This document shows, piece after piece, positions 23,301-34,705 of a DNA stretch of 64,000 bases. Each line of letters opens with the position of its first letter. The stretch's first letter is position 1. The position numbers were made by a program, and so were the translations under genes. The DNA is from Erigeron canadensis (lineage: Eukaryota > Streptophyta > Magnoliopsida > Asterales > Asteraceae): the NCBI RefSeq assembly GCF_010389155.1, contig NC_057765.1:21578980-21642979 (forward strand). Reading direction: 5' to 3'. The notes below the pieces were generated by a model. That model was not told where the DNA came from. It searched no databases and was given only the letters and a program-made list of their open reading frames with translations.

Positions 23301-24150
23301 ACCAACTTGCTTCTTCTTCTTGTTCAACTCAACTAGATACTTAGGACAATTCCTCTTCTAGTGTCTCACTATAGCATAGTGATGACAAGCCTGGTCTTTA
23401 GCCGTATGCTCCTTTTTCTAAAGGGTCTTTTAAGGTTTTGAGACTAAACACTTTGTTTTCTCTTTCCTAAGTTCTTGCCTTTAGCTTTATGGTTGCTTTG
23501 CTTTCTAAACCATTCCCCCCTTGATCATAAGAACTTGGGGTATCTCAGATTTCTTGAAAGGTTTTCTTCATACTCAATCAACTTGATATGAAGTCTAACT
23601 ATGCTATGAAAATATGCAATTATCTCTTATGCCAATAAGAATCGGCAGAAGGTACGCATAGTTTAAACCTTTCCATAATGCTCAAAGTGACTCTTCATCT
23701 TGAGTACATGAGCATTTACCGGTTTCCCATACTCGTGTTCAAGTTATGGACTGACTCAATTAGCTCAAGTAAGTTCTTCTCCAACTTGTTTTCCGTACAT
23801 AGACTTGAGTTATTTGATCATATCACGGATTTTGCAATCCGAATTGCTTTTTGAAGCTCAAGAGACATGCTTCTAGCATCAAATAAGCAACCTCAATATG
23901 TCGATTGTACCGAGTAGTTTATGCTTCCAACTGCAAAGCAGTGGCATTCGCATCAGGAATAGCGGTATCTGAGTTTCAAATGACATCGGTTTTCTTTTCA
24001 ACTCTTAGAACAATTCTCTATTGACAAAACAGTCATTGAAATTGGTTTCAGAAAGTTTTCTCTTTCTAGCATCGACCTGAAAGCCGATTGGTGTATGTTT
24101 TGTGAAGGATTTATTGCCATTTACAAAACCGATTTAAGTTCATATATCGG
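20375..24150 (-). pseudogene. copia A gag-pol polyprotein, broken
   Basis: The main open piece (22763-21138, about 541 codons) holds the integrase core, with RSDRGGEY and the later SERRNR supplying catalytic Asp and Glu, then reverse transcriptase. The RT catalytic box reads YVNDILIIG where copia has YVDD, so the second aspartate position is altered. A stop separates it from the segment 21113-20931 (IPYVSVVGSVMYA, TRPDIAFT). RNase H remnants follow to about 20375 with several stops (TTESEYIAASEA, then NTGALIIAN). Upstream, gag is recognisable only in scattered frames between about 23.4 and 24.1 kb. No functional product is possible. Confidence 0.82.
22918..23195 (-). repeat. 92-93 bp tandem triplication in copia A pre-integrase region
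   Basis: ATTCATCATTTGAT recurs at spacings of 92 and 93 bp with diverged flanks. On the minus strand one copy encodes a QSNDESFDKCISC-type stretch typical of the GAG-pre-integrase zinc motif. The other copies read SNDESFDKFVSYE in place of the cysteine-bearing end. The duplication predates much of the element's decay, since copies differ at many positions. Confidence 0.75.
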
Positions 24151-24406
24151 TATTTTCGATAATAAATCCTTAAGAAATTAATTACCCAACGTTTACAAAA
24201 TAAACAATTAATTTCATTATGGCTAGGATCCAATTGACATGCAACCATTTCATCAGTTGATCTGCTAGAAATGATTGCACTCAAAAGGTAAGTGACGAGC
24301 AGTAATTGCATTACAAGTGCAATTCCTAGAAAGTATTGAACCTACGTAAGACACTTGATTCATCAAGTGATTTTTTGTTCTTTACTTGATTGTTATCTGA
24401 TTGATT

Positions 24407-27400
24407 ATGGCTCATGAAACTGCTACTGGTAGTGGTTCTAAGACCACTGCTGTGAGTGCTCTTGATTTTGGTGACCCTTTATACCTTCATCCTACTGATA
24501 CTAGTGGTGCTCCTATTTTGTCTTTTAAATTGACCGGTACTGAAAATTACAATGTGTGGTCATGTGCTATGATGCTTGCTTTAGAAACTAAAAATTAAGT
24601 AGGTTTCATAGATGGTTCATGTGAGAAAAATGATGGTGATCCTGTTCTTGCTAAACAATGGGATAGATGCAACTCTGTGGTTCTTTCTTGGATTTTAGGA
24701 TCTGTTAGTCAAGAATTGTATATGGGACAGATTTTTTCAAGAGTTGCTAGTGAAGTTTGGAGAGATTTAAAAGAAACTTATGACAAGGTTGATAGTTCTG
24801 TTATGTTCAATCTGCATCACAAAATTAACACACTAAGTCAGAATGGTTCTTCTTTGTCAGAATATTATCACAAGTTAAACACATTCTGGAAACAATTTGA
24901 TGCTATGGTGAAGTTACCTGTGTGTACTTGTAAGGCTGCTAAAGAATTTAAAACACATCATGACTTAATAAGGTTAATGCAGTTTCTTATGGGTCTTGAT
25001 GAAACATATATGCCTGTTAGAAGTACTATTCTCACTAAAGATCCATTACCTGATGTGAAATCTGCTTATGCCTTGTTGTCTAGGGAAGAATCACATAGAA
25101 ATTCTACTTCTATGAATCATGCTAAACCTGTGCATTCTGCTTTTGTTTCTAAGTATAATGACCAGAAGAAGAAGTTTGTTAGAAATGATAACTTGATATG
25201 TGCTAACCCTGTTTGTCGTTTAAAAGGTCATACTATAGATAAATGCTTTAAAATTGTTGGTTATCCTAACTATTATAAAAAGAAAAATGTCTTTCAAAGT
25301 CAAAATAAAAATTTCTCTAATAACAATGCTTATAATGATAAAAATGGATCTTGGAATGAAAAACCTCATGCAGTTTCTGATAATAATACTTGCAATGCTA
25401 ATGCTTCCTCTACTGGTTTACCTCTCACTAATGAACAAATTGCTAAACTAATGAGTTTTATTGATAGTCAAGAATCAAGGGCAAGTATGCAGGCACATAT
25501 GGCAGGTGCTTTTATGTCCTCTACCTTTTTTAATTCAAACATTCAATTTAATCATATACCCAGTAAAAAGGATTGGATTAATGATTCAGGTGCAAATCAG
25601 CATATGTGTTGTGATTCTAAACTTATTAATTCTGTTGTGTCACATCTCTTAATTTAAGGGTAAATCATCCAAATGGAACTTCTGCTTTAATAAGAAAAAT
25701 TGGTGATGTAAGACTGACAGATAAAATTACTTTGTTTGATGTCTTATACATTCCTGATTATTTTGTGAACTTGTTTTCTGTGCATAAGGCAAATAAAGAT
25801 AGTAAGTTGTTTGTAGGATTTACTGAAAAAATGTGTTATATTCAGGACTTGAGAACAATGAAAAACTTGGGGACTGGTAGAGTTCATGGAGGGCTATATT
25901 TGCTTGATGTAAGTGATACTTTTGTTAATAACTGCAGTAATTTCCTTGGAATGTGTTACAATGTGTCTTCTGATCTTTGGCATTCTAGACTTGGACACCC
26001 TGCAAATGGTGTTTTAAAGGTTTTGAAAGATAAACTGAAACTTGATAATTATATAATTGATAATTGTGATACTTGTCATAAAGCCAAACAAACTAGGGAA
26101 CCTTTTTCTATAAGTGATCATAAATCTATGTGTATTGGTGATTTAATTCACCTTGATGTTTGGGGTCCATATAAGAAAGTTAGCAGAGAAGGGTTCAAAT
26201 ATTTTCTAACTGTGGTTGATGACTATTCTAAGGCAATTTGGGTTTTTTTACTCAAAAATAAAACTGAAGTATATGAAAACATTTTATACTTCATGAATTT
26301 TATTAAAACTCAGTTTGGAAAGGTGGTTAAAGTATTTAGGTCTGATAATGGTACTGAATTTGTTAATGCAAAGTTGACTGCATTGTTTAATTCTTATGGT
26401 ATAATACATCAGACATCTTGTGCTTACACTCCACAACAAAATGGAATAGCTGAAAGAAAACACAGGCACCTTTTAAATGTGGCAAGATCCCTTTTGTTTC
26501 AGGGAGGTATTCCCTTGTATATGTGGCCTGAATGTGTGTTGACTGCTGCTTATTTGATTAACAGAACTCCATCTTCTGTTCTTAATGGAAAAAGTCCATA
26601 TGAACTTATTTTTGGTTTTGAACCATCTCTGTCTCATTTAAGAAGCTTTGGTTGTTTATGTTATGCAACTGTCTTGAACAATGATGATAAATTTTCAAAA
26701 AGGGCAGAAAAGTGTGTGTTGATTGGTTATTCAAATTCAAAGAAAGGGTATAAACTCTTTAGTCTTGAAGATAAAAGTATGTTTTACTCTAGGGATGTAA
26801 AGTTTTGTGAACATGTGTTTCCTTTTAAGTTAAATACTCTTAATGAAAGCTATGATATTGATTATACTACCTTCTTTGACAGGGTTGATGAAGTGTTGGT
26901 TCCATTGGTCCCAATGATGACATCAATCACAGAATTATAGAAGGTGATGGCAGTGCAGCCATTGATACTGGTAGCAATGATGCTGCCAGAGATTTGGGTG
27001 GCACAGCAATACTTAATGAATGTATCAATGAGGTGTCTAATGGTTGGGATAACCTTGAAGAATTATAGAAGGTGATGGCAGTGCAGCCATTGATACTGGT
27101 AGCAATGATGCTGCCAGAGATTTGGGTGGCACAGCAATACCTAATGAATGTATCAATGAGGTGTCTAATGGTGGGGATAACCTTGATATTCCTGAGGGAG
27201 GGTTCTTAGGTAATCCTGATTTTCCTAATGAACCTTTAAGTATGGACAACACTCATCAACCTAGGAGGTCTAATAGACAGTCTAATGTTCCTAGGAATCT
27301 TAATGATTATGTGTTAGATGGGAAAGTGAAATATGGGATAGAAAGAGTTTTAAACTATTCTAACTTGAGTTCTGAAATATATTGCTTTCTATCTGAAATT

Positions 27401-28951
27401 AACAAACATAAAGAACCTACCTCTTATAATGAGGCTGCTAAAAATCAGAAATGGGTTGAAGCAATGAATTTAGAAATGGAAGCATTATATAGGAATAACA
27501 CTTGGTTTTTAACTGAGTTACCTTCTGGTAGAAATCCTATTGGATGTAAATGGGTATATAAAGTTAAATATAAATCTACAGGGGAAGTAGAAAGGTATAA
27601 AGCCAGACTGGTAGCTAAAGGCTATAACCAAAAGCCTGGTGTTGATTATGAAGAAACTTTCTCTCCCGTAGTTAAAATGGTAATTATTAGATGTCTTGTG
27701 AATATTGTTGTACATAATAATTGGACCTTGTTTCAATTAGATATCAATAATGCATTCTTATATGGTGAGTTAAATGAAGATGCTTATATGGAATTGCCTC
27801 CTAGTTATTTTTCTAAAGATGATACTAGGGTTTGTAAGCTTGTTAAGTCTCTTTATGGATTGAAACAAGCTCCTAGACAATGGAATCATAAGCTTACTAG
27901 TGCTCTTATTGAATATGGATTCATAAAAAGTAAGAGTGATTACTCACTTTTTACTTTAAGTCATGATACCTTGTTTATTGCCTTACTTATCTATGTTGAT
28001 GACATTGTTATCACTGGCAATGATATTAATAAAGTTACCAATGTTAAACAGTTTTTAAGTTCTAAGTTTATGATAAAAGACTTAGGAAAATTGAAATATT
28101 TTTTGGGAATAGAAGTAATTGACACTTCTAAAGGTGTTTGTTTAACACAAAGGAAGTATTGCATGGATCTTTTATTTGAATATGGATTACTAGGTTCTAA
28201 ACCTATGAAGACTCCAATGGATATGAACTTGCTTCTTTCTGATAGAGAGAATGTTGATGATCCTTTTATTGAAAACATTTCTATTTATCAGAAATTAATT
28301 GGCAAGCTTATCTATCTTACTATTACAAGACCAGACATTAGTTATTCTGTTCACTGCCTTAGTCAGTACATGCATGCTCCTAAGGTTTCTCACTTGAAAC
28401 TTGCATTCAGAATTCTGAGATACTTGAAAAAGAATCCAGGTAAAGGTGTTCATGTAATTAAAGGTAATACTTTATCTCTCAAAGCTTATGTAGATTCTGA
28501 TTGGGGTAAATGTATCACCTCTAGAAGGTCTGTTACTGGATTTTGCATTTTTTTGGGAGATTCCTTAATATCATGGAAGAGTAAAAAGCAAAATACTGTG
28601 TCTAGGTCTTCCACTGAAGCTGAATATAGGGCCTTGGCCACTGTAACTTGTGAAGTGATATGGATTTTGAGTATTTTGCATGACTTAAAAGTAAAGAACT
28701 TGCTACCTGTTGATGTTTTATGTGATAACAAATCTGCAATTCTTATTGCAAACAATCCTATTCTTCATGAAAGAACAAAACACATTGAAATTGATATTCA
28801 TGTTGTAAGGGAAAAGATTGCTTCAGGGATGATTAATCTTGTTAAAATTGATACCACTGAGCAGGCTGCTGACATTTTCACAAAGAGTTTGTGTGTTGCT
28901 CAACATGAATATCTACTTTCCAAATTTAATCTTATAAATTTGTTTCAGTAA
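24407..28951 (+). pseudogene. copia B gag-pol polyprotein, nearly intact but broken
   Basis: Gag begins MAHETATG and contains the copia N-terminal block (LTGTENYNVWSCAM), with a CX2CX4HX4C-like zinc knuckle reduced to variants around CRLKGHTIDKC. The protease site DSGANQHM is present. Integrase (WHSRLGHPANG zinc motif, then RSDNGTEF and GIAERKHRHL) and reverse transcriptase with an intact YVDDIVITG box follow, then RNase H with STEAEYRALA and a terminal ADIFTKSL motif. Breaks: a TAA at 24596-24598 in gag, a frameshift near 25640-25660 after the protease, and a frame change around 26.9-27.1 kb caused in part by a 128 bp duplication. The RT-RNase H frame is open for 609 codons. Confidence 0.9.
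26932..27187 (+). repeat. 128 bp tandem duplication in copia B
   Basis: GAATTATAGAAGGTGATGGC begins at 26932 and again at 27060. The two copies are nearly identical (for example ATACTTAATG versus ATACCTAATG, and GGTTGGG versus GGTGGGG). Since 128 is not divisible by three, the duplication alone shifts the reading frame between integrase and reverse transcriptase. Confidence 0.9.
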
Positions 28952-28977
28952 TCGTTTTTTCTTTCTTCTTTCTTTTA

Positions 28978-29027
28978 CCAAAGTTTATATTAAGGGAGGG
29001 TGTTAAAAAGGTTAATATAAACTTTGG
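28978..29027 (+). repeat. 16 bp perfect palindrome across the PPT/LTR junction
   Basis: CCAAAGTTTATATTAA (28978-28993) pairs perfectly with TTAATATAAACTTTGG (29012-29027). The 18 nt loop between them contains most of the polypurine tract and the first bases of the LTR (TGTTAAAAAGG). Confidence 0.9.
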
Positions 29028-29320
29028 GTTATATTTGTATAAGTCCTCTTACTTCTGGGTTAAGAGTTGTGCAAGTATGTCTTTCTAGATTCTAGAGGGA
29101 CTAAAGATGGACAAAGATAATGTGAAAGGAGGTTCTGGTTTGCTCTTGCTTATACACAACTAAGGTTGAAGATATACAGATGTGTGGCTATGCTTATCTT
29201 TTTCCTCAAGAAATTCTCTCAATATATTTTTCGTATCTAATTTTACCGTTGTAGAAAGAGAACAATTTATTGTACCTTTCCTTTAATTCATCTTGATCAA
29301 TGTATGAAAAGAACTCTTAA
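29001..29320 (+). repeat. 3' LTR of copia B (right end approximate)
   Basis: The LTR begins TGTTAAAAAGG immediately after the polypurine tract. No second LTR is available for comparison. A TTAATA near 29323 may be a mutated terminal TTAACA, so the end is a guess. Confidence 0.5.
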
Positions 29321-29678
29321 TAATAATTAATAATAAAAAGGAACACCTAATCGGGCCGATTGATTCTCCTATTTGGTTGATTGAGTTTAGTAAGATCCTT
29401 TGTAATTGTTGGCTATTCTTCACATTAGTTCATTCTCATGATGCAACGTTATGATCGACATTAGTGCAGTTTTCATAGTTTAATGTCTCTGAATTTCAGG
29501 TACTATTATCATGCATTAATGTAATCACAATAAGGAAAATTTTATGTATAAAAATTCCTTTATTGGTAAATTTCAAACCAACTATGAGATAATAATTATA
29601 GCGTTACTTGCGTTAAACTTTTCTACCTAATTGACTTAATCTTATGGCTTAATTCATATGATATTATAATTCGAAAAT

Positions 29679-29815
29679 GGAACCAAAAGAGGGCTGAAAC
29701 CTTCATAATATGAAAAAATCAAACCATAATATGAAAAAGTCAAACCTGTAACATTTGACCATGTATTGGCTTATAGGTTCATTTCTATCTCCCCATATTT
29801 ATAAATACCACTGAT
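29679..29815 (+). promoter_or_regulatory. promoter of the DUF26 gene
   Basis: A TATA box TTTATAAATA lies at 29798-29807, about 65 bp before the ATG. Upstream are two near-repeats of AATATGAAAAA-TCAAACC and a TTTGACC (W-box core TTGACC, the WRKY binding motif) at about 29755. This block recurs at 31318-31432. Confidence 0.6.
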
Positions 29816-29872
29816 GTATCAAAAATCATACTCACAAATCATACTCAATCTCCATTCAACAATCCAATTAAG

Positions 29873-30598
29873 ATGTCATCCTTCACCATCTGTGTCCTTT
29901 TCTTTTTTCTATTTGTCCAAATGGTTATAGGGGCTGACCCTCTTTACCATTTGTGTTCTAACGATTCTGGTAATTTTACGCATTATAGTCCATATGATCA
30001 AAGCCTCACCAAACTCCTTGGTGACTTGTACTACAAAACTCCTTCAAACGGCTTTGGAATGAGCTCAGTGGGTCAATACCAAGCTCAAGCATTTGGTCTT
30101 TCTATGTGTCGTGGTGACGTATCAAGCAAAGACTGCATGGCTTGTGTTGTTAATGCTAGTGCTGAAATTCGCAAGCGTTGTCCAAACAACAAGGCTGCGA
30201 CTATATGGTACGACCAATGTCTCTTGAAATATTCCAATACTAACTTCTTTGGTCAAATAGATAATCAGGTCAAGTTATACATGTGGAACTTGAACAATGT
30301 GAGTGACCCGACATCATTTAACTTGGCAACCAAGAACTTGTTGAGCAATTTGTCAGTCACGGCTTACACTGACCCAAAGTTAATGTACGCTGCTGGTGAA
30401 ACCAACCTAAAAGGTTCACACAAGATTTATGGACTGGTTCAGTGCACTAGGGACCTGTCACCAGATGAGTGCAAGAATTGTTTAGATTCTGCAATCAGTG
30501 AACTTCCGAGCTGTTGTGATGGGAAGCAAGGTGGGAGAGTTATTAGTGGAAGTTGTAACATTAGATATGAGATATATCCATTTACAAGTGTGTCGTAA
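29873..30598 (+). CDS. cysteine-rich repeat secretory protein (DUF26/Gnk2), CRRSP38-like
   Basis: A single exon encodes 241 residues. A hydrophobic signal peptide (about residues 1-21, ending VIGA) is followed by two Gnk2-type domains. Each carries the DUF26 signature C-X8-C-X2-C: CRGDVSSKDCMAC near residue 82 and CTRDLSPDECKNC near residue 197. Matching downstream cysteines are present (CPNNK...CLLKY; CC...SCNIRYE). No transmembrane segment or kinase domain follows, which fits the secreted CRRSP class and not cysteine-rich receptor kinases. Relatives act in the apoplast; some bind mannose and inhibit fungi, but the role of this one is not known. W-box-like motifs in the promoter would fit defence induction, which is an inference. 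Length is normal for the family. Confidence 0.93.
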   Translation: MSSFTICVLFFFLFVQMVIGADPLYHLCSNDSGNFTHYSPYDQSLTKLLGDLYYKTPSNGFGMSSVGQYQAQAFGLSMCRGDVSSKDCMACVVNASAEIRKRCPNNKAATIWYDQCLLKYSNTNFFGQIDNQVKLYMWNLNNVSDPTSFNLATKNLLSNLSVTAYTDPKLMYAAGETNLKGSHKIYGLVQCTRDLSPDECKNCLDSAISELPSCCDGKQGGRVISGSCNIRYEIYPFTSVS

Positions 30599-31310
30599 AA
30601 GCTCAGTTATAGCTTAAAAATTTGTTGCTTAATTCTTAAATCTATTTGATTTATTCATTATTTGTTAAGTTCTGAAATCAAAAGTTGGTGTTGTCCCTTG
30701 TTTGTATGCCGTCTATATATCATTCTTCATAATCTCTAGTTTATCATGAAATTTCAATTTAGTAATTACAACTTAAGTTAACATATATGTGTCTAACAAG
30801 TCTCAGTGGATCCAAAATTGCAACTAATTTATTCAAATAGAGTTGCCTTCAAGAGCAAAACATGGATTGAAATAGATTTTTGATCATGGAGATTTTGACG
30901 TCGTGATTTTTTATGTTTGTCCATATACGGCCATGTTGAACATTGGACCAATAAGTCAGTTAGCCGATTAGCATGTACTTACTCCGGGTTTTACAGAAAA
31001 TACCTCAACACAAGAAAACTCGTGAATGACAAGAAGAGGGAAAACACATTTCCAGGGTATTCATCATGATAAGTAACTTTCAACTCCTAAAGATCACAAA
31101 AGAAACAAAAAAGTTTTGCCTCTCACGACGATGATGCTTAAAGACGTATAACTTTTGCACCAAAATAATCCAGGCTAAATGGATAGCTTTTGACAGTTTT
31201 CATGTAACATTACTGTTCTACCATAATGAATTTGTCTACCATAATTTCCTTGTAAGGAAATTTTCTACTGTATGACAATAATATATACCGCCAACCTCAT
31301 ATAACAAAAC
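30599..31310. other. 3' flank of the DUF26 gene, no further gene
   Basis: Probable 3'UTR to about 30730, then non-coding DNA. I see no remnant of a second DUF26 coding sequence here. Confidence 0.5.
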
Positions 31311-31317
31311 TATCAAA

Positions 31318-31432
31318 GAACTTGAAACGGGACCAAAAGAGATTGAAAGCTTCGTGGTATGAAAAAGTCAAACCTCTTGCATTTGACCCTATACCAGCTT
31401 ATATATATTCTTCATATTTTAAATAAGATATC
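31318..31432 (+). repeat. second copy of the DUF26 promoter block, no gene after it
   Basis: The sequence GACCAAAAGAG...TATGAAAAAGTCAAACCT...CATTTGACC...GCTTATA matches 29680-29780 in order and spacing. No ATG or DUF26 coding sequence follows; DNA of other character begins by about 31440. It looks like a relic of a tandem gene copy. Confidence 0.7.
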
Positions 31433-31693
31433 TGAAAGAAGTTCTTTATTAGACAAGATCTAAACTCCATAATTAATGTAGTTTGCATGCACAAGTAAAA
31501 CGATACTGAATGAAACAAATACTTATAACAAAACTGCGATCTGGAGAACACACGTTACAATTGAAGAGACATGAAATGACATGTCCTCCCCAACCACTCA
31601 AACAATCACGATCGACCGATGATAGTAGAGCTTGGAAGATCATCAAACAGCTCCTCGTGTTCCTGCGTAAATAGCAACGCTTGAAATTTGTAT

Positions 31694-32140
31694 CACTACA
31701 AAAAAATTTATCGTTTGTACGCACCACTTTTTAAAAATACGAAAATATTTGCTCAGTTATTCGCACTTTAAAAATGTATACAAATAGTCTACGTACACTA
31801 AAAAGTGAGAAAAAAGTTACAAGTTTCACATTTAAAGTGCGAAGAAAATTTTTACACACTAATAAGTGTGTAAAATCTTAGATTTGTACACGCTTTTAAT
31901 TAATGTAAAGATCATTTCTTCGCAGATGATTTGTACGCACTATAAAAATAATTTTTTCGCGGGTGATTTTTACACAAGTGCAAGGAAATCGCCCGCGGAG
32001 AAATGATCTTCACACTTATAAGTGTATAAAATGTAAATTTTGTACACACTTATTAGTGTGAACACTTTTAATTTTCCACACTTTTAAATGTGAAATTTTT
32101 AAATTTATACGCATTTATTGTGTAGAATAAAACTGTGTAG
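31694..32140 (+). mobile_element. CACTA-type transposon end
   Basis: The block starts CACTACAAAAAAA, the canonical CACTA terminus, and then carries many subterminal copies of GTGTGTACAAA/TTTGTACGCAC-like words in both orientations, as in En/Spm-type elements. No matching right terminus or transposase was found, so it is a truncated or end-only copy. Confidence 0.6.
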
Positions 32141-33730
32141 AATTGATTAATATCCTAAGCATTTGGTTAAGAAATTACATGTTAACTAGTCATAACTAAA
32201 CTGTCAAATTCACACGAACTTGCCGTATTTTCATTCCCCTAGTATTTTCCAAGTATATATGGAAAGCAGTTAATGTTTTGTATGCACATGTTTTGTATGC
32301 ACATGGTCATAAGTAATAGTTGGAGATACTATGAGTTTATTCATGATTAGACATATTAGACATTATACATATGATTAACATACCTTATATACACCATCTA
32401 CCAATAATTATAAAAAAGGACATGAAAATATTTTTTGAAAAAGCCTAAATTAGTGGATGAAAACAAATATTGAATTGTGACTTTAAATCAAATGGTGACA
32501 TTATGTACCTTATTTGTTAATCAACATATATTAATATACTAGTTTTCAACTCTGTCTGTTGAACGGATAGTTTCAACATATATATCAAAATAATTAGCAA
32601 CAAAACAGGTAAAAAAAAAAATAACATGAACAAAACAGACTTAAAATAATAAACTCTTTTGTAGTAGAAGAAGAAGTCACAATCAAACTATAATTGACAA
32701 CAAACTAAATTAAAGAAAATGAAAAATAACAATAACATAACAAATATCAAATAATAAATAAACACGAACAAAAAAAGAAACCCGTATGTTTCTTTTGTTG
32801 AGAAATTTACTTAACTTGATTTGTTTATTAAAGATAGGATGGAAAAGAATAATATGAATGAGGATAATTAATAAAAATTTAACTTGTATATATAATACTT
32901 TATTGAAATAGTTTTAAGAATATTATATATCTTTAAAATCTAAAAAGATCTGTTTTGATTAAAAAAAAGGATTTATTTAAAAAATCTATAAAGTCAATAA
33001 AAGTCAAAATTACATTGAATACATATATTGTATTTCATCTTTGAAATAACTTTTTGTAGAAAATATTTCATATGTTGAAATTTTTTTAATAAATTAAATG
33101 ATGAATTAAATGATTAAAATCGTCTCAAGTTGATGGCTAAAAATAAATATAAAATAAAAACTCAAGGCTAAAAAGTGTAATTATTATTGATGGAAAACAA
33201 AAAAGTGTAAATTAATAATACTTTTTCTACAAATATTAATATAAATTCTAGAGTAATTAGGAGAAAGTATTAGACCTATAAAGAGATTTTAGGGGTGACA
33301 AGTGTAACTCAACTTCCTCTTTTACTTATATTATTATAAATTAATAATTAATATTAATACCATATATAAAAGTTACGTATTATATGTGGTACTTTAATTT
33401 ATTATTGTGATTTTCAATTAAGAGATAAGTTCTACTTTTAGTACTTTTTGGTAGATATTTAATAAATTTAAAAATCCATTCATTTAATAAATTATTTTAA
33501 TTAATAAATAATTATATGACATTATTTTTTAGATCAATTATACGTAAATAAATATCAAAATACATATGATGAATATCACATTAATTATAGTTTATATGAA
33601 TAAATAATCATTGTATATATAAGAAAAGTAGGAGAAGTAATATAGTAAAATAATAATAATAATAATAATTATAGCAAAAGATATATCACTAACAAGTATT
33701 TACTATGATGTACTTCGTCCAGTTTATACT
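32141..33730. other. very AT-rich intergenic DNA, no gene seen
   Basis: Long AT-rich stretches with only very short frames. An ATA trinucleotide run lies near 33650-33668. Nothing else is recognised. Confidence 0.5.
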
Positions 33731-33734
33731 TTTT

Positions 33735-34003
33735 TCTTAAAATGAATTTTGCTTGAAATTTTGTGTCGAGATTCGACAGCGAGGGATCTAGCATACGTTG
33801 ATTTAACTGGGTCCGCGTTAGAAAGCTCTTTCAAAGTAGAAATGCCTATATCAAATACCCGGTGAGAGGAAAACCTCATACTAATCCGCCTGAAGGCACA
33901 ACGATTAAAAGAGGTAACCCTTGCCTCCTCCAAGATTTGAACCTGGGGTTACCAAACCCAAGTCCCTTCATTAAAGAATTGTCTTGCCACCGAGGTTTCA
34001 CCC
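33735..34003 (-). repeat. tRNA-derived SINE
   Basis: On the minus strand the head reads CTCGGTGGCAAGAC (A-box-like) and GGTTCAAATCTTGGAGGAGG (B box), the spacing of a tRNA-derived RNA polymerase III promoter. The body and a T-rich tail follow toward 33735. The minus-strand frame across it is a chance opening. Exact ends were not fixed, as no clear TSD was seen. Confidence 0.6.
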
Positions 34004-34095
34004 GTATAAATCATCTATGTCAATGAACATTACAAGCTATAAGCCAATATAATTCCTTACACGTGTATAATTTTTTTTATATTTATTTTCATGTG

Positions 34096-34435
34096 TGTAT
34101 ATCTATATTTCCTTACAAAACAAACCCAATCCCCTCCCTTAAATTTAAAAACCTGATATGTCTAATTTACCCTCCATCTTAATACATACTTATTTATATT
34201 TTATAGACTATGACTAAAATGCCCTTAAAATTAACTCAACCTCTATCTCTCCCTCACGTAGAAGCAAACAAAAAAAACACTAATTCAGAATTCGTTCCTT
34301 CCTTCCCCCTTTCACATTCCACCGTAAAAATTTATCACATCGCCGACCGCAATGAAATTATTTTTACGTTAATAATCACACCGTCGCCGCCTCACCACCG
34401 CCGCATTGCGTGGACACCAATCTATATCTTATAAA
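34096..34435 (+). repeat. Helitron-family 5' module (CCGCC type), partial
   Basis: An AT-rich stretch with C-rich clusters (AATCCCCTCCC, ATGCCCTTAAAATTA) leads to CGTCGCCGCCTCACCACCGC and a short GCATTGCGTGGAC. The same order occurs at 38.2-38.5, 44.4-45.45 and 47.8-48.1 kb, and in reverse at 37.4 and 63.7 kb. It is a fragment of a dispersed non-autonomous Helitron family. Confidence 0.5.
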
Positions 34436-34705
34436 TATGTAAGGTATGCAATTTACACATGTATAATGTATATAACTAAACATGTATGTATTTTTTACTA
34501 TTTTTTTCAAAAATAAATTTTATTAAAAATAAAAGATGCAAAAAAAAAAGTGAAAAAATATTATAAACTACTTTTTTTTTCTTTAAGTCACATTCTCATT
34601 TAAACATTACCCTATATGTATGTACTATGTTAAAACCATGCACGCTTCAGTTATATTTTAACATGTCTTTTCTCTATAAATCTAATTATGTTATGATGAA
34701 AATTA

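Larger units (their letters stand above)
18806..24340 (-). mobile_element. Ty1/copia element A, 5'-truncated and degenerate
   Basis: A copia-type polyprotein (gag, integrase, reverse transcriptase, RNase H in that order on the minus strand) is followed by a polypurine tract (CTCAAGTGGGAGC in minus sense, 19508-19520) and one LTR. No second LTR or primer-binding site is seen beyond 24.3 kb, where the head of element B begins. The element is a decayed copy that lost its 5' LTR. Confidence 0.8.
24401..29320 (+). mobile_element. Ty1/copia element B, lacking a 5' LTR
   Basis: A gag-pol polyprotein runs 24407-28951, followed by the polypurine tract AAGGGAGGG (28992-29000) and the start of the 3' LTR at 29001. 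No 5' LTR or primer-binding site precedes gag; copia element A lies directly upstream in the opposite orientation. The right boundary is approximate, because the end of the LTR cannot be fixed without a second copy. Confidence 0.8.

Noticed and set aside
32535..32580. Possible Helitron 3' end (CTAG with a TTCAAC/GTTGAA hairpin)
   Set aside because: The hairpin sits only two bases from CTAG instead of about ten, and no matching 5' TC end was found.
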